Shown here: piece by piece, positions 47,801 through 62,734 of the stretch
Layout of the letters: each line of letters opens with the position of its first letter
Position numbering within the stretch: the first letter of the stretch is position 1
Assembly (NCBI GenBank): GCA_949316495.1
Contig: OX439005.1
Span: forward strand, 3,319,001-3,383,000
From: Amphiduros pacificus
Taxonomy: Eukaryota; Annelida; Polychaeta; Phyllodocida; Hesionidae
Reading direction: 5' to 3'
DNA length: 64,000 nucleotides
The notes under the pieces: model-generated
What the model saw: the letters and a program-made list of their open reading frames with translations, nothing else
Database searches by the model: none
Told to the model about the DNA's origin: nothing
Made by a program: the position numbers and the translations under genes

Positions 47801-50800
47801 TAGAGGCTCAGAGGTACAGGTCTATAGAGGTTCAGAGGTACAGGTCTATACAGGCTCAGAGGCACAGGTCTATAGAGGCTCAGAGCTACAGGTCTATAGA
47901 GGCTCAGAGGTACAGGTCTATAGAGGCTTAGACGTACAGGTCCAAAGAGGCTCAGAGGTACAGGTCTATAGAGGCTCAGAGGTACAGGTCTATACAGGTC
48001 TATAGAGGCTCAGAGGTACAGGTCTATAGAGGCTCAGAGGTACAGGTCTATACAGGCTCAGAGGTACAGGTCTATACAGGCTCAGAGCTACAGGTCTATA
48101 GAGGCTCAGAGCTACAGGTCTATACAGGCTCAGAGGTACAGGTCTATACAGGCTCAGAGCAACAGGTCTATAGAGGCTCAGAGGTACAGGTCTATACAGG
48201 TCTATAGAGGCTCAGAGGTACAGGTCTATAGAGGCTCAGAGGTACAGGTCTATACAGGCTCAGAGGTACAGGTCTATACAGACTCAGAGCTACAGGTCTA
48301 TAGAGGCTCAGAGGTACAGGTCTATAGAGGCTCAGAGGTACAGGTCTATAGAGGCTCAGAGGTACAGGTCTATACAGGCTCAGAGGTACGGGTCTGTACA
48401 GGCTCAGAGGTACAGGTCTGTACAGGCTCAGAGGTACAGGTCTATACAGGCTCAGAGGTACAGGTCTATAGAGGCTCAGAGGTACAGGTCTGTGCAGGCT
48501 CAGAGGTACAGGTCTATAGAGGCTCAGAGGTACAGGTCTGTAGAGGTTCAGAGGTACAGGTCTATAGAGGCTCAGAGGCACAGGTCTATACAGGCACAGA
48601 GCTACAGGTCTATACAGGCTCAGAGGTACAGGTCTATAGAGGCTCAGAGGTACGGGTCTATACAGGCTCAGAGCTACAGGTCTATAGAGGCTCAGAGCAA
48701 CAGGTCTATAGAGGCTCAGAGGTACAGGTCTATACAGGTCTATACAGGCTCAGAGGTACAGGTCTATACAGGCTCAGAGCTGCAGGTCTATACAGGCTCA
48801 GAGGTACAGGTCTATACAGGCTCAGAGGTACAGGTCTATAGAGGCTCAGAGGTACAGGTCTATAGAGGCTCAGAGGTACAGGTCTATACAGGCTCAGAGG
48901 TACAGGTCTATACAGGCTCAGAGGTACAGGTCTATACAGCCTCAGAGGTACAGGTCTATACAGGCTCAGAGGTACAGGTCTATACAGGCTCAGAGGTACA
49001 GGTCTATACAGGCTCAGAGCTACAGGTCTATAGAGGCTCAGAGGCACAGGTCTATACAGGCACAGAACTACAGGTCTATACAGGCTCAGAGGTACAGGTC
49101 TATACAGGCTCAGAGGTACAGGTCTATACAGGCTCAGAGGTACAGGTCTTCTCCAATCTATTTTTATAATATGCCATCGCAATCTTTCAGAAAAACAGAG
49201 AACGTGATATAGCAGGCTCTTGTATACTGTCACTGCCAATCTCAAACTTATTGAGCGTGGCAAAGATCATCAGATATATAGGTCCACACAGCACTTTTTT
49301 GTGAATGTTGTTTACAAATAAAGATTACAATTTTAACAAGGTGCTTCATTTACGTCATGATAACTACCATGTTATGAAAGTCATTTAGCTGACCTGTACA
49401 GTTGATTATATGAATATTCATAAGTCCAACCAATCCGGGTCACAAGTCCGGATGGTGTTGGCATGGCGATGGCCATGCGATAGGTGAGAGTACATATCTT
49501 ATTCACACATATTGATGCATAACCTTTCTACGGGTGACGCTGGCTTTGATAGGAATTGGGCTTTATGCAGAACCCTGAGTTAATTACTACCTCAAGATGC
49601 GGCGTCCCACATAAAATCAAATCACAGACCTGATCGCAAAAGATCCTCAAGGTCAGGTTGACCTTTTCATTATCAAGAACTAATCATCAGTTCATATCAG
49701 TGTCATATTTATAGATATAGTTCACTAAAATAGTGATAAATGAAGAGGGCATCGTGAAGGAGGAGAATGCAGGTGTCATTATTTCTCGTTAGCCGAGCGA
49801 CATCTCAGTTACATGGGATAAAGAAATGCGGTCACAGCCAAATTGGCTATTTCCTCTCATTACTCCACAGTTCATTAGGACCGGCACTGATACAAGACAA
49901 TTTCCATATTTGAATGCCTCAGCTTTTAGCCACACTAGCAAATCTATATCTATTTTGTTTGATGAACGATGTCCACAAACATTTTTCCCAGCATGCCTCG
50001 TCCACTCTTGTTGGTCCCTCCGCTAAACCGAACGCATTTGAGCGAAGGCGCACAACTCCGATCAGACAAATTGATAGACGATTTTGAGGCAATTGTGGAG
50101 CTGTGGTAATGGCATCTACGAGGCAGAATCGGCGTAGACACTGCCCATCTGTCAGACGCTTTCTAATCTTGTCATTCAGGACATCGCTAAGAGGGGTGTC
50201 GTTACTGACTTATAGATCGGCACAGTCACAGATTTGCGGCCGGCAGCATTGACACTGTATTGCTGCGTGAGACTCTCTTTAAAAGTCAGGATATGAAATA
50301 TGGGAGCAAAATAAGTGAGTCAAAGGCAACTTAGAGTGTATTCTGAGCATGACTATGGGCGACAACCCTACTTTGTCCTTCGTCATGCTTGCTGCAATAA
50401 AACACCCATTTACTCCATTAGGATGGTTGGCAGACCAGGCTAAATTTAGTTACTGTGAGGAGACCAGTCAACGGCTCTGCGGGAACACGTTATGTGACCA
50501 GAAGTCAAGAATCAATAAAGCATTGATTGATATGAGATGAAAACCTCATTTGCTGCTGACTGCTGCCCTCGGCAACAGGCAGATTTGTGCTGCCCTCTGG
50601 CAGAGAAATATCCCCCTTGATGTCAGATTTGTTTTGGGAAATTTTATTTTCCAAAACAAATTGTTCTTATCTGATCTGTAAGAAGTTAATCCTTCAGCAC
50701 CAAATTTATGTACTATGGTCAGTCCACAGATAAGTAAAGGAAAAGATGAATTTGCAAGTTTCTTTCAAGTCAATTTGTTTTATCTCAGTTATTTCATGAC

Positions 50801-53800
50801 AAGACCTATCAGATATGTGTAGCAGATATAGTGTTGCCTCCCTGAATTGTCATGTCACAGGTTCTTGTCATGACAACCTGCCCGGTCACAGATTTACAAA
50901 AACAACTGATTAACCTATCAGGCATGGGCCACGGCTCATGTGAAAAATAGTAACATGAATTCAATCTCGGCATTTCCCGGAATCGAACCCACAACTTAAA
51001 ATGATCAAACAGCAACTACTGCTAATGAGCTTGTGCTTTAACCAACTCTTTCAAGTCAGTGCCCGGATAATGTACTGAAAACAAGAATGAAAAAAATTCA
51101 GAATATTTTTGTTTGATAGTGAGCCATATTCATTGCATCACTGTTTATTTACATTCACACCAGTGTAATGTAAATTATTCTGTCTTTGTAGGTATATTGA
51201 ACAATGCTATATTTGACGAGGACCACGATGAGATGGTTATAGTGAAAGATATAGAAATGTTCTCCATGTGCGAGCACCACCTGGTGCCATTTATAGGAAA
51301 GGTAAGGCCATGTTTGAACGCCACCTGGTGCCATTTATAGGAAAGGTAAGTCCATGTTTGAACGCCACCTGGTGCCATTTATAGGAAAGGTAAGTCCATG
51401 TTTGAGTGCCACCTGGTGCCATTTATAGGAAAGGTAAGTCCATGTTTGAACGCCACCTGGTGCCACTTATAGGAAAGGTAAGTCCATGTTTGAGTGCCAC
51501 ATAGTGTCATTTATAGGAAAGGTAAGTCCATGTGTGAGCACCATCTGGTGTCATTTATAGGAAAGGTAAGTCCATGTTTAAGTGCCACACAGTGTCATTT
51601 ATCGTTTTGTAGAAAGTATCAGCAGAAATAAGTGCTTTTTGAATAATTTGCATAATTTTGAATAATTTACATAATTTTGAATAATTTGATGATTTGCAGA
51701 AGCTTGACTTTATTTACAATAGTAACTTTGATTTTGAGTTTTGCAACTGTTAATGTAGTTATTTGTTCATACTTGTCAGTGGATTGAAGATTTAAAAAAA
51801 GATTTAACAAAAATTCATTTGAAAAACTGTTTATAAATTGTCTGTGGCTCGGTGGACGTCAATAGTGCATGTCATCCTCAATATTTGGTTTAAATATTTG
51901 ATATCTACAAAAGTATTTTTTTTTATGCTTGAAAACTTATTAAATAGGAATCAAAAACTGAGTAACATTTGTTCACATTCATCCCAGCTCTGATTGTCAG
52001 GCAGCTATCACTAATGGCACAGATATAATGGTCATGGAATGAGAATGAGAGATAGTGGTTAAGGAATGAGAATGAGAGTTAGTGGTTAAGGAATGAGAAT
52101 GAGAGATAGTGGTTACAGAATGAGAATGGGAGATAGTGGTTACAGAATGAGAATGAGAGATAGTGGTTACGAAATGAGAATGGGAGATAGTGGTTATGGA
52201 ATGAGAATGGGAGATAGTGGTTACGAAATGAGAATGAGAGATAGTGGTTAAGGAATGGGAATGGGAGATAGTGGTTAAGGAATGAGAATGGGAGATAGTG
52301 GTTACAGAATGAGAATGGGAGATAGTGGTTAAGGAATGAGAATGGGAGATAGTGGTTACGAAATGAGAATGAGAGATAGTGGTTACGTAATGGGAATGGG
52401 AGATAGTGGTTAAGGAATGAGAATGAGAGATAGTGGTTACGGAATGAGAATGGGAGATAGTGGTTAAGGAATGAGAATGGGAGATAGTGGTTACGAAATG
52501 AGAATGAGAGATAGTGGTTACGTAATGGGAATGGGAGATAGTGGTTAAGGAATGAGAATGAGAGATAGTGGTTACAGAATGAGAATGGGAGATAGTGGTT
52601 AAGGAATGAGAATGAGAGATAGTGGTTAAGAAATGAGAATGGGAGATAGTGGTTACGGAATGAGAATGGGAGACAGTGGTTAAGGAATGAGAATGAGAGA
52701 TAGTGGTTAATAAATGAGAATCGGAGATAGTGGTTACGAAATGAGAATGAGAGATAGTGGTTACGGAATGAGAATGAGAGATAGTGGTTACGAAATGAGA
52801 ATGAGAGATAATGGTTACGGAATAAGAATGGGAGATAGTGGTTAAGGAATGAGAATGAGAGATAGTGGTTACGGAATGAGAATGAGAGATAGTGGTTACG
52901 AAATGAGAATGAGAGATAGTGGTTATGGAATGAGAATGGGAGATAGTGGTTAAGGAATGAGAATGAGAGATAGTGGTTACAGAATGAGAATGGGAGATAG
53001 TGGTTACGAAATGGGAATGAGAGATAGTGGTTACGGAATGAGAATGGGAGATAGTGGTTACGAAATGGGAATGGGAAATAGTGGTTAAGGAATGAGAATG
53101 AGAGATAGTGGTTACGGAATGAGAATGGGAGATAGTGGTTACGAAGTGAGAATGAGAGATAGTGGTTACGAAATGAGAATGAGAGATAGTGGTTACGTAA
53201 TGGAAATGGGAGATAGTGGTTAAGGGATGGGAATGAGAGATAGTGGTTAAGGAATGAGAATGAGAGATAGTGGTTATGGAATGAGAATGGGAGATAGTGG
53301 TTAAGGAATGAGAATGAGAGATAGTGGTTACAGAATGAGAATGGGAGATAGTGGTTACGAAATGGGAATGAGAGATAGTGGTTACGGAATGAGAATGGGA
53401 GATAGTGGTTACGAAATGGGAATGGGAAATAGTAGTTAAGGAATGAGAATGAGAGATAGTGGTTACGGAATGAGAATGGGAGATAGTGGTTACGAAGTGA
53501 GAATGAGAGATAGTGGTTACGAAATGAGAATGAGAGATAGTGGTTACGTAATGGAAATGGGAGATAGTGGTTAAGGGATGGGAATGAGAGATAGTGGTTA
53601 AGGAATGAGAATGAGAGATAGTGGTTACGAAATGAGGATGGGAGATAGTGGTTACGGAATGAGAATGGGAGATAGTGGTTACGAAATGAGAATGGGAGAT
53701 AGTGGTTAAGGAATGAGAATGGGAGATAGTGGTTACGAAATGGGAATGGGAGATAGTGGTTACGAAATGATAATGAGAGATAGTGGTTACGAAATGAGAA

Positions 53801-56800
53801 TGAGAGATAGTGGTTACGAAATGAGAATGAGAGATAGTGGTTACGAAATGAGAATGGGAGATAGTGGTTAAGGAATGAGAATGGGAGATAGTGGTTACGA
53901 AATGAGAATGGGAGATAGTGGTTACGAAATGAGAATGGGAGATAGTGGTTACGAAATGAGAATGGGAGATAGTGGTTACGAAATGAGAATGGGAGATAGT
54001 GGTTACGAAATGGGAATGGGAGATAGTGGTTAAGGAATGAGAATGAGAGATTTGTTTGATTTATTGAGCATAAAATTTGATAGATTTGTCTATAACTCTA
54101 GAACTGTTAGATTTAAGATATTTAACTAGGACATGCAATGTGTGTTTTGACATAATTTTTTTCTCTTATTTCAGGTTTCAATAGGATATCTTCCAAACAA
54201 ACGAGTAATAGGTTTAAGTAAATTAGCAAGGTAAGTGACTTCTTAAATAGATGATGATGAAACACAAATTATGAAAAGATATATGCATTAGTTCTTATAA
54301 ACCAGATTTTGGCTCAAAGTTTTAATAACGAAAAACTATAAATGTTAAAAAACTTATATATTCCAATACCCAGTGTATGTTTTTAATAACTTACGAGTGA
54401 AAAATGATTTTGATGCGTTATATGAAAAATCAACTACATGAATGTACAGAAAATATCATTTTCAATAGCACAGTATTTTTTTTTCTCTAAGAATTCTTCC
54501 TTGTTACTGTTTAGTCAAATAGCACTAGCTGCTTTTGACTTGTCCTGAATATCCAGGATGCCTTGAGGCATGTGTGGCATGTATGGCAAGTATTGCCCTA
54601 TATACATGGCCAAACTGAATAACAATTAGTGAATAAACGACAGACTCCAGGCAGGTCCACACGTAGACTACACAGCACTTACCTGTAACACCAGGGGGCA
54701 TCTCAGTCAAATTACACTTATTTTCTCTTTATTTTCATTCGATCATTCGAATGGCACTTGCAGACCTGCATCAAGACAGATCATGATTATATGTGTGTAG
54801 ACCTGCATCGAGACAGATCATGATTATATGTGTGTAGACCTGCATCGAGACAGATCATGATTATATGTGTGTAGACCTGCATCGAGACAGATCATGATTA
54901 TATGTGTGTAGACCTGCATCGAGACAGATCATGATTATATGTGTGTAGACCTGCATCGAGACAGATCATGATTATATGTGTGTAGACCTGCATCGAGACA
55001 GATCATGATTATATGTGTGTAGACCTGCATCGAGACAGATCATGATTATATGTATGTAGACCTGCATCGAGACAGATTATGATTATATGTGTGTAGACCT
55101 GCATCGAAACAGATCATGATTATATGTGTGTAGACCTGCATCGGGACAGATCATGATTATATGTGTGTAGACCTGCATCGAGACAGATCATGATTATATG
55201 TGTGTAGACCTGCATCGAGACAGATCATGATTATATGTATGTAGACCTGCATCGAGACAGATTATGATTATATGTGTGTAGACCTGCATCGAAACAGATC
55301 ATGATTATATGTGTGTAGACCTGCATCGGGACAGATCATGATTATATGTGTGTAGACCTGCATCAAGACAGATCATGATTATATGTGTGTAGACCTGCAT
55401 CAGGACAGATCATGATTATATGTGTGTAGACCTGCATCAAGACAGATCATGATTATAGATGTAATATATTGATTTAGTTGTGATAAAACAATATGTAGAC
55501 ATGCCTTGAGTCAGACATGATTATGTGTCAAATCCTGATCAAATGTTGACATGCATTGAGTGATATGACACAAATGTTGACATGCATTGAGTGATATGAC
55601 ACATATCTCGATATGCATTGAGTCATATGACACAAATGTTGACATGCATTGAGTGATATGACACATATCTCAACATGTATTGAGTCATATGACACATATG
55701 TCAACATGTATTGAGTCATATGACACATATCTCAACATGTATTGAGTCATATGACACATATCTCAACATGTATTGAGTCATATGACACATATCTCAACAT
55801 GTATTGAGTCATATGACACATATCTCAACATGTATTGAGTCATATGACACATATCTCGACATGCATTGAGTCATATGACACATATGTCAACATGTATTGA
55901 GTCATATGACACATATCTCAACATGTATTGAGTCATATGACACATATCTCAACATGTATTGGGTCATATGACACATATCTCAACATGCATTGAGTCATAT
56001 GACACATATCTCAACATGTATTGAGTCATATGACACATATCTCAACATGTATTGGGTCATATGACACATATCTCAACATGCATTGAGTCATATGACACAT
56101 ATCTCAACATGCATTGAGTCATATGACACATATCTCAACATGTATTGAGTCATATGACACATATCTCAACATGTATTGAGTCATATGACACATATCTCAA
56201 CATGCATTGGGTCATATGACACATATCTCAACATGTATTGAGTCATATGACACATATCTCAACATGTATTGAGTCGTATGACACATATCTCAACATGTAT
56301 TGGGTCGTATGACAAATATCTCAACATGTATTGGGTCATATGACACATATCTCAACATGTATTGAGTCGTATGACACATATCTCAACATGTATTGGGTCG
56401 TATGACAAATATCTCAACATGTATTGGGTCATATGACACATCTCGACATGTATTAAGTCATATGACACATATCTTGACTTATATTGAGTCATATGACATA
56501 TCTCATCATGTATTGGGTCATATGACACATATTGTGACATGTATTGAGTCACACGACCCACACATATAAACAAGCAGGTCACATGCGTATGTGAAAACGT
56601 AACTTGACTTATATTGAGTCATATGACACATATCTTGACTTATATTGAGTCATATGACATATCTCAACATGCATTGGGTCACATGACCCACAAATATAAA
56701 CAAGCAGGTCACATGCGTATATGCCAGCACGTGGGGCATGCTGGGAACATATTGAGTCAGATATGTAGATATGTGCGGCGTACGATCGCATAAATCCTCT

Positions 56801-59800
56801 GATTTGGTTTGCATCTGCTGGGAGCAGTGAGGCAGCAGAAGCACGCTGAGCTGGCCATCAGTGGTCGGCCCCCAGCCTAAGCCTGCTAGTCATTTTAATT
56901 AACCTATAAATATTGATACAGGCCATGGAGTCAGAAATCGTCAAGAGGAGATCTGACGACAATTAATCCCTGATGTTGTTTACTGTCCCACGATGCATCA
57001 TCCTGACGCCCACTCGGTATGGGCCATTGATCCCGGACGACGAGCAATTCCAACAGGTTGAAAGCTCCTCCATCAGTGTAAACGTTCAGCCCGGAGTGTG
57101 GGGTGGGGGGGGGGGGGGGGGGGGGGGGCAAAGCCTGGGTCTGGAGTGAGGGAGGGTGCATGGTGGGGTCTTGAGTGAGGGAGGGTGCATGGTGGGGTCT
57201 GGAGTGAGGGAGGGTGCATGGTGGGGTCTGGAGTGAGGGAGGGTGCATGGTGGGGTCTGGAGTGTGGTGGGCAATGCCTGGGTCTGGAGTGAGGGAGGGC
57301 GCATGGTGGGGTCTTGAGTGAGGGAGGGTGCATGCTGGAGTCTGGAGTGAGGGAGGGTGCATGGTGGGGTCTGGGTAGGGGCCTGGATAGAAGGTGGGGC
57401 CTGGGTAGGGGCCTGGATAGAAGGTGGGGCCTGAGTAGGGGCCTGGGTAGAGGGTGGGGTCTGGGTAGAGGGTGGGGTCTGGGTAGAGGGTGGGGTCTGG
57501 GTAGAGGGTGGGGTCTGGGTCTGCTAGTCATATATGCTTAGACCTGTTCCACCCTCCACTAAGTTAACATACAGATCCACTATGCCCGTCATGTGCTCAG
57601 TTCTTGGGAATATTATATTTTTATATATTTTTATATCCTATAATTGTGCAATGATAGATTTCTTTGAGCAGCTTGTGAAATATATGAAGTTGGATAATGA
57701 ACCATTTAAAGTTCAATATAAATCCGGATGAAAAGCCAGCACAGGATGTATATTCAGAGGGATAAAGATTTATTCTCGTGTCTTTTATAGCACTGACCGA
57801 ACAAACCATTATTGTACTATTATTATATTATGATATCTTGATTCGCACAAAGTTTAAATCGTTGGCACATATATAATACGCATATTTACAGACACGTAGA
57901 CATTTGAGAAAAAAATGGAAACAAAGTACAAATAGTTAGTTCAGGGTTTCACTTGACCCAAATTGCTTCAGTCATTTCATTTACGTCATCATCTGATAAA
58001 ATGTCACAGGAAGAACCTCCATTGCATAAATCAATGACTTCTTTTACCATGATACTCTGCATGGCGAGGTAGAGTCACATACTACCTCCGCCACAATTGG
58101 CATCAAATGCGGAATACTTTTTCTTCGCATTTGCATACAATTACCATACAGCTCTGCTATTTGCTGGCTCTTAGACATGGTCACGCACAATGACAGAACT
58201 GTTTACGTGTACATATCAATTTCCAATGTTCAACAACAATTTAGAATGCGTCATTTATAGTTCAAGATTTAGACTTTTCCGATAAGTACAAATTGAATGT
58301 GATATAATGTTATTCTTAGCTACTGCTATGTCCCAGATGTTTTCCTGTTGTCACTTATATAACTCGCATGTTATATATAATAGTGCAGGTCATTTGATGT
58401 CTCCTCTGATCTGCATCTCATCTGCATCTCATTATTATCATGTAGGAAGTCATCGGGCACGACTTTTGTATACCCTGGTCTTGTATATCGAGTATTAGAC
58501 TCCGATTGAAAAGAATCAATGTGAAATTTGCATTTTTGAATATACTGATTGATTGCAGACATACTCTGCATAGTGAGGTAGAGTCACATATATAACTCTG
58601 CATAGTGAGGTAGAGTCACATATATAACTCTGCATAGTGAGGTAGAGTCACATATATAACTCTGCATAGGAGGTGATCACATATATAACTCTGCATAGCG
58701 AGGTGATCACATATATAACTCTGCATAGTGCAGTAGAGTCATATATATATCTCTGCATAGTGAGGTAGAGTCACATATATAACTCTGCATAGCGAGGTAG
58801 AGTCACTTATATAACTCTGCATAGTGAGGTAGAGTCACATATATAACTCTGCATAGGAGGTGATCGTATAAATAACTCTGCATAGCGAGGTAGAGTCACA
58901 TATATAACTCTGCATAGTGCAGTAGAGTCACATATATATCTCTGCATAGTGCAGTAGTCACATATATAACTCTGTATAGCGAGGTAGAGTCACATATATA
59001 ACTCTGATTAGCGAGGTAGAGTAACATATATAACTCTGCATAGCGAGGTAGAGTCACATATATAACTCTGCATAGCGAGGTAGAGTCACATATATATAAC
59101 TCTGCATAGCGAGGTGATCACATATATAACTCTGCATAGTGCAGTAGAGTCACATATATAACTCTGCATAGTGAGGTAGAGTCACATATATAACTCTGCA
59201 TAGTGCAGTAGAGTCACATATATAACTCTGCATAGTGAGGTAGAGTCACATATATAACTCTGCATAGCGAGGTAGAGTCACATATATAACTCTGCATAGC
59301 GAGGTAGAGTCACATATATAACTCTGCATAGCGAGGTGATCACATATATAACTCTGCATAGTGAGGTAGAGTCACATATATAACTCTGCATAGTGAGGTA
59401 GAGTCACATATATAACTCTGCATAGTGAGGTAGAGTCACATATATAACTCTGCATAGTGCAGTAGAGTCACATATATAACTCTGCATAGTGAGGTAGAGT
59501 CACATATATAACTCTGCATAGTGAGGTAGAGTCACATATATAACTCTGCATAGTGCAGTAGAGTCACATATATAACTCTGCATAGTGAGGTAGAGTCACA
59601 TATATAACTCTGCATAGCGAGGTAGAGTCACATATATAACTCTGCATAGCGAGGTAGAGTCACATATATAACTCTGCATAGCGAGGTGATCACATATATA
59701 ACTCTGCATAGTGAAGTAGAGTCACATATATAACTCTGCATAGTGAGGTAGAGTCACATATATAACTCTGTATAGCGAGGTAGAGTCACATATATAACTC

Positions 59801-62700
59801 TGCATAGCGAGGTGATCACATATGTAACTGCAATTTTCTGCCAGATTTGAGTGAATGAGATCTGTATTTCCCAGCCATCCTCCCACCTGATATAAATTTT
59901 GCCCAGCTCCACCGGCCATGCAGCTAAAGGGTGGATTCCTTATATCGTTCTATGATGTCGTTTATAAGATGTCATCAGATCTGACAACAGTCTATCAAAT
60001 TTTATGGTAGATTTTACTAGATCTGAGGGTAGAGGATCTAGCACTTTGGCCAACATCACTATAAAGATTAATGATATTTTCCACAGTATTTACTTCACAA
60101 TTGTACAATTGGTGCACAAAATCTTAAAGGCATTAAGGATCAATCCTACAATATGGTATATTGAAAGCTTAGCCACATGTGAACAACCACGGTAGCACAA
60201 ACTTTGTTTGACCTCAATTGAGGCTCAAAGTAGGGTAGCACTGGCTGACGCCATTCTGGCACTATTCGGAGGTCAATACACTTCATGACGTCATAAGTAT
60301 ATTGCCATATTTTTATGGCGTCATCATACCTTTCAGTGCCTCTTTGTTAACACTCCACATAAAAGTGTCACCAATTATGGGGATGCATTTTTCAGAAAGT
60401 TTATAGACATGAAAGACGTTTATTTGAATTTTAAACGGTTTTTTTGAAAAATTGGTGTTAAATCCCTTTAAAGAAAAGTCATACATGTCATTATTTTTCT
60501 TTAAAAATGTCACTATTATAAAAAATAATGTGATAATTTTCTTTATTTTACAGAATAGTTGAAGTGTATAGTAGGCGATTGCAAGGTCAGTGCCGAGTCT
60601 CTTGCAGAAATATAATTATTCCCAATTTCATTGTTTTTACTTAATTATGTAAATATCACTTACCACATGCGCACATAGCGTGCATATGTGCTACGCCAAG
60701 TTGGCATATAAATGCATTAGATTCATTTTATAGTTAAAATATTATATTTTTTTATATTTACTATTTTATATTTTATAATATTTTATAATATTGAAATAAA
60801 CCAGTTATCTTCATGTAATATTATTTCCAATCAAAAATTATAATTCTCAAAATGATAAAACTCTTGATTGTTATTATTTAAAAGGGAAATTTATATTGAT
60901 AAATCAGGTCCGATTTAATGGTATTCGTGTTGATTTTGTTGACTTTTTGATGTTTCAGTGCAAGAGAGGTTAACAAAGCAGATAGCAGTGGCTATCACCG
61001 AGGCAGTACAGCCAGCAGGGGTCGCTGTTGTCGTCGAAGCCACGTAAGTCAAATTCATCCAAACTCGTCACAAGAATAAGGCATTTTGTTTATTTTACAA
61101 CAATTATTTTTTGCATGCAGGACATTTTTATATTTTTCTTTGATTTTCTCCCTTTTTAGCTCTGCTGACTTCTTGAAGTTGCAGAACTTTAGGAGTGGGG
61201 AAATGTCTGTCTGTCCATCTGTCTGTCAACACGTCTTTAAAAATCTTCTTCTCCAAAACTATTAGTAATATATGTTTCATATTTTATAAAGGGGTAGATA
61301 TAGAGGTAAAGATTGAGATTCCTTCAAATCTTAGTCAGGTCACCATTGACCTTAATGCAGTGACCTTGATGTCACAAATTTTGTACTGAGCATATCTTAT
61401 GGAGACTTATATAACACATCAAGGTTGATGTAGTGATGTCACTGTACTCATAGGTCAAATACAAAAACAAAACATGAAGCCTTCATTCCACATCTTTTTG
61501 TCCATGTCTATAAGAGTGAAATTAACCAAAGAACCCACCGTGAGCCTCTTAATGACTCACTGACTCACTGTCACTATGCAAATGAGTTTTGAGGAATGGG
61601 GCATTTGAACCATAAACTGTGCTTATGACTTCACTCACTATAAAACTCATGAGATGAGACACATCTTGACTTAATTACACATCTTGGATATTGTGGTGAT
61701 GTTACTGTACTCTAAGTTTAATACAAAAACAAAACATGAGGTTTTCATTCCATATCTTTTTGTCCATGTCTATAAATAATAATTATGGAAATCGTTAAAG
61801 TGCACATGGTCCCTCAAGACCTGTGATAAGCCTCCATGCTTGCTAAGATGCTGCACTATATCAATATGAGCACCTTTGATGTAGTTAAAGCCCATATATT
61901 GCCCACAGACAATCTGTCAATCATCCTGCAGTATCAAATTAAAGTCAATTCAGACCAAGTCAGTATTCACTAGGGAATATTCCACTCACAGATGTAAATT
62001 TCTATGAATGACTGATTACTGACCAGGACAGGTTCTATGTTGACATGGTAACAATGTCTAAAATGACCTATAAGTGTTCCCTTTGGCTCCCTCCATGTTT
62101 AATATTGTCACTGCATTGGATAAAATAATATGTGTTGAACCAAAAGAGAAATACTGAGGGATAATAATTCACTATACTGTATAAATGAAGAGAAAGTTAT
62201 CACACTGTCTGTCTGTGTCCATTTGTGTGTGTCCGTTTGTGTGTTTGTTCGTCACAACTTTTCTTTGATTGTCCGCTCTAATTCATCTATATTGTTTATA
62301 TATGAAGCATCTAAGCGTTCATGAGATTATGTGTTATAGTTGGCAACATATAAGTTATCTTAAGCCATATGCATTTGAGCAACAGCAAGTTTCAACCAAT
62401 TGGAGTCATTTAATGTTTTAGTCAGATTGACTTGATGTCCACACATCATGGGAATTTATCCCCATGTGGCGTGATTTGTTTCTGTGCAATCCTGCCCTCA
62501 GCTGGAAATATAAGACTGGAGCAACACTACATGGTAAAAAAAAATCCCCACCAGGGGTGCATTCATATCATGTATGGACGTCAAGTCAATATTTTTGGAA
62601 CATTCCAGTTGCTTTCTCAGTAAAGTATAATCTATTGCAGACACTTATATATGGTGATGCGGGGAGAACAGACGTTTATGTTTATAATAAATTCAGAAGT

Positions 62701-62734
<34 letters not shown>

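Noticed and set aside
48492-49263. 225-codon plus and 177-codon minus frames (VYTGSEVQ / PLSLYRPV)
   Set aside because: Both come from a 24-bp array open on both strands.
51302-51600. Extra GCH1 exons encoding repeated HHLVPF motifs
   Set aside because: Units are 44 bp, carry TAG in the continuing frame and have no acceptor between donors, so they are not independent exons.
54765-56680. CRISPR-like regularly spaced repeats
   Set aside because: Units are contiguous without unique spacers, and the context is an animal intron.
57073-57531. Proline-rich minus-strand frame
   Set aside because: Translation of G-rich short tandem repeats and a homopolymer; no supporting non-repeat sequence.
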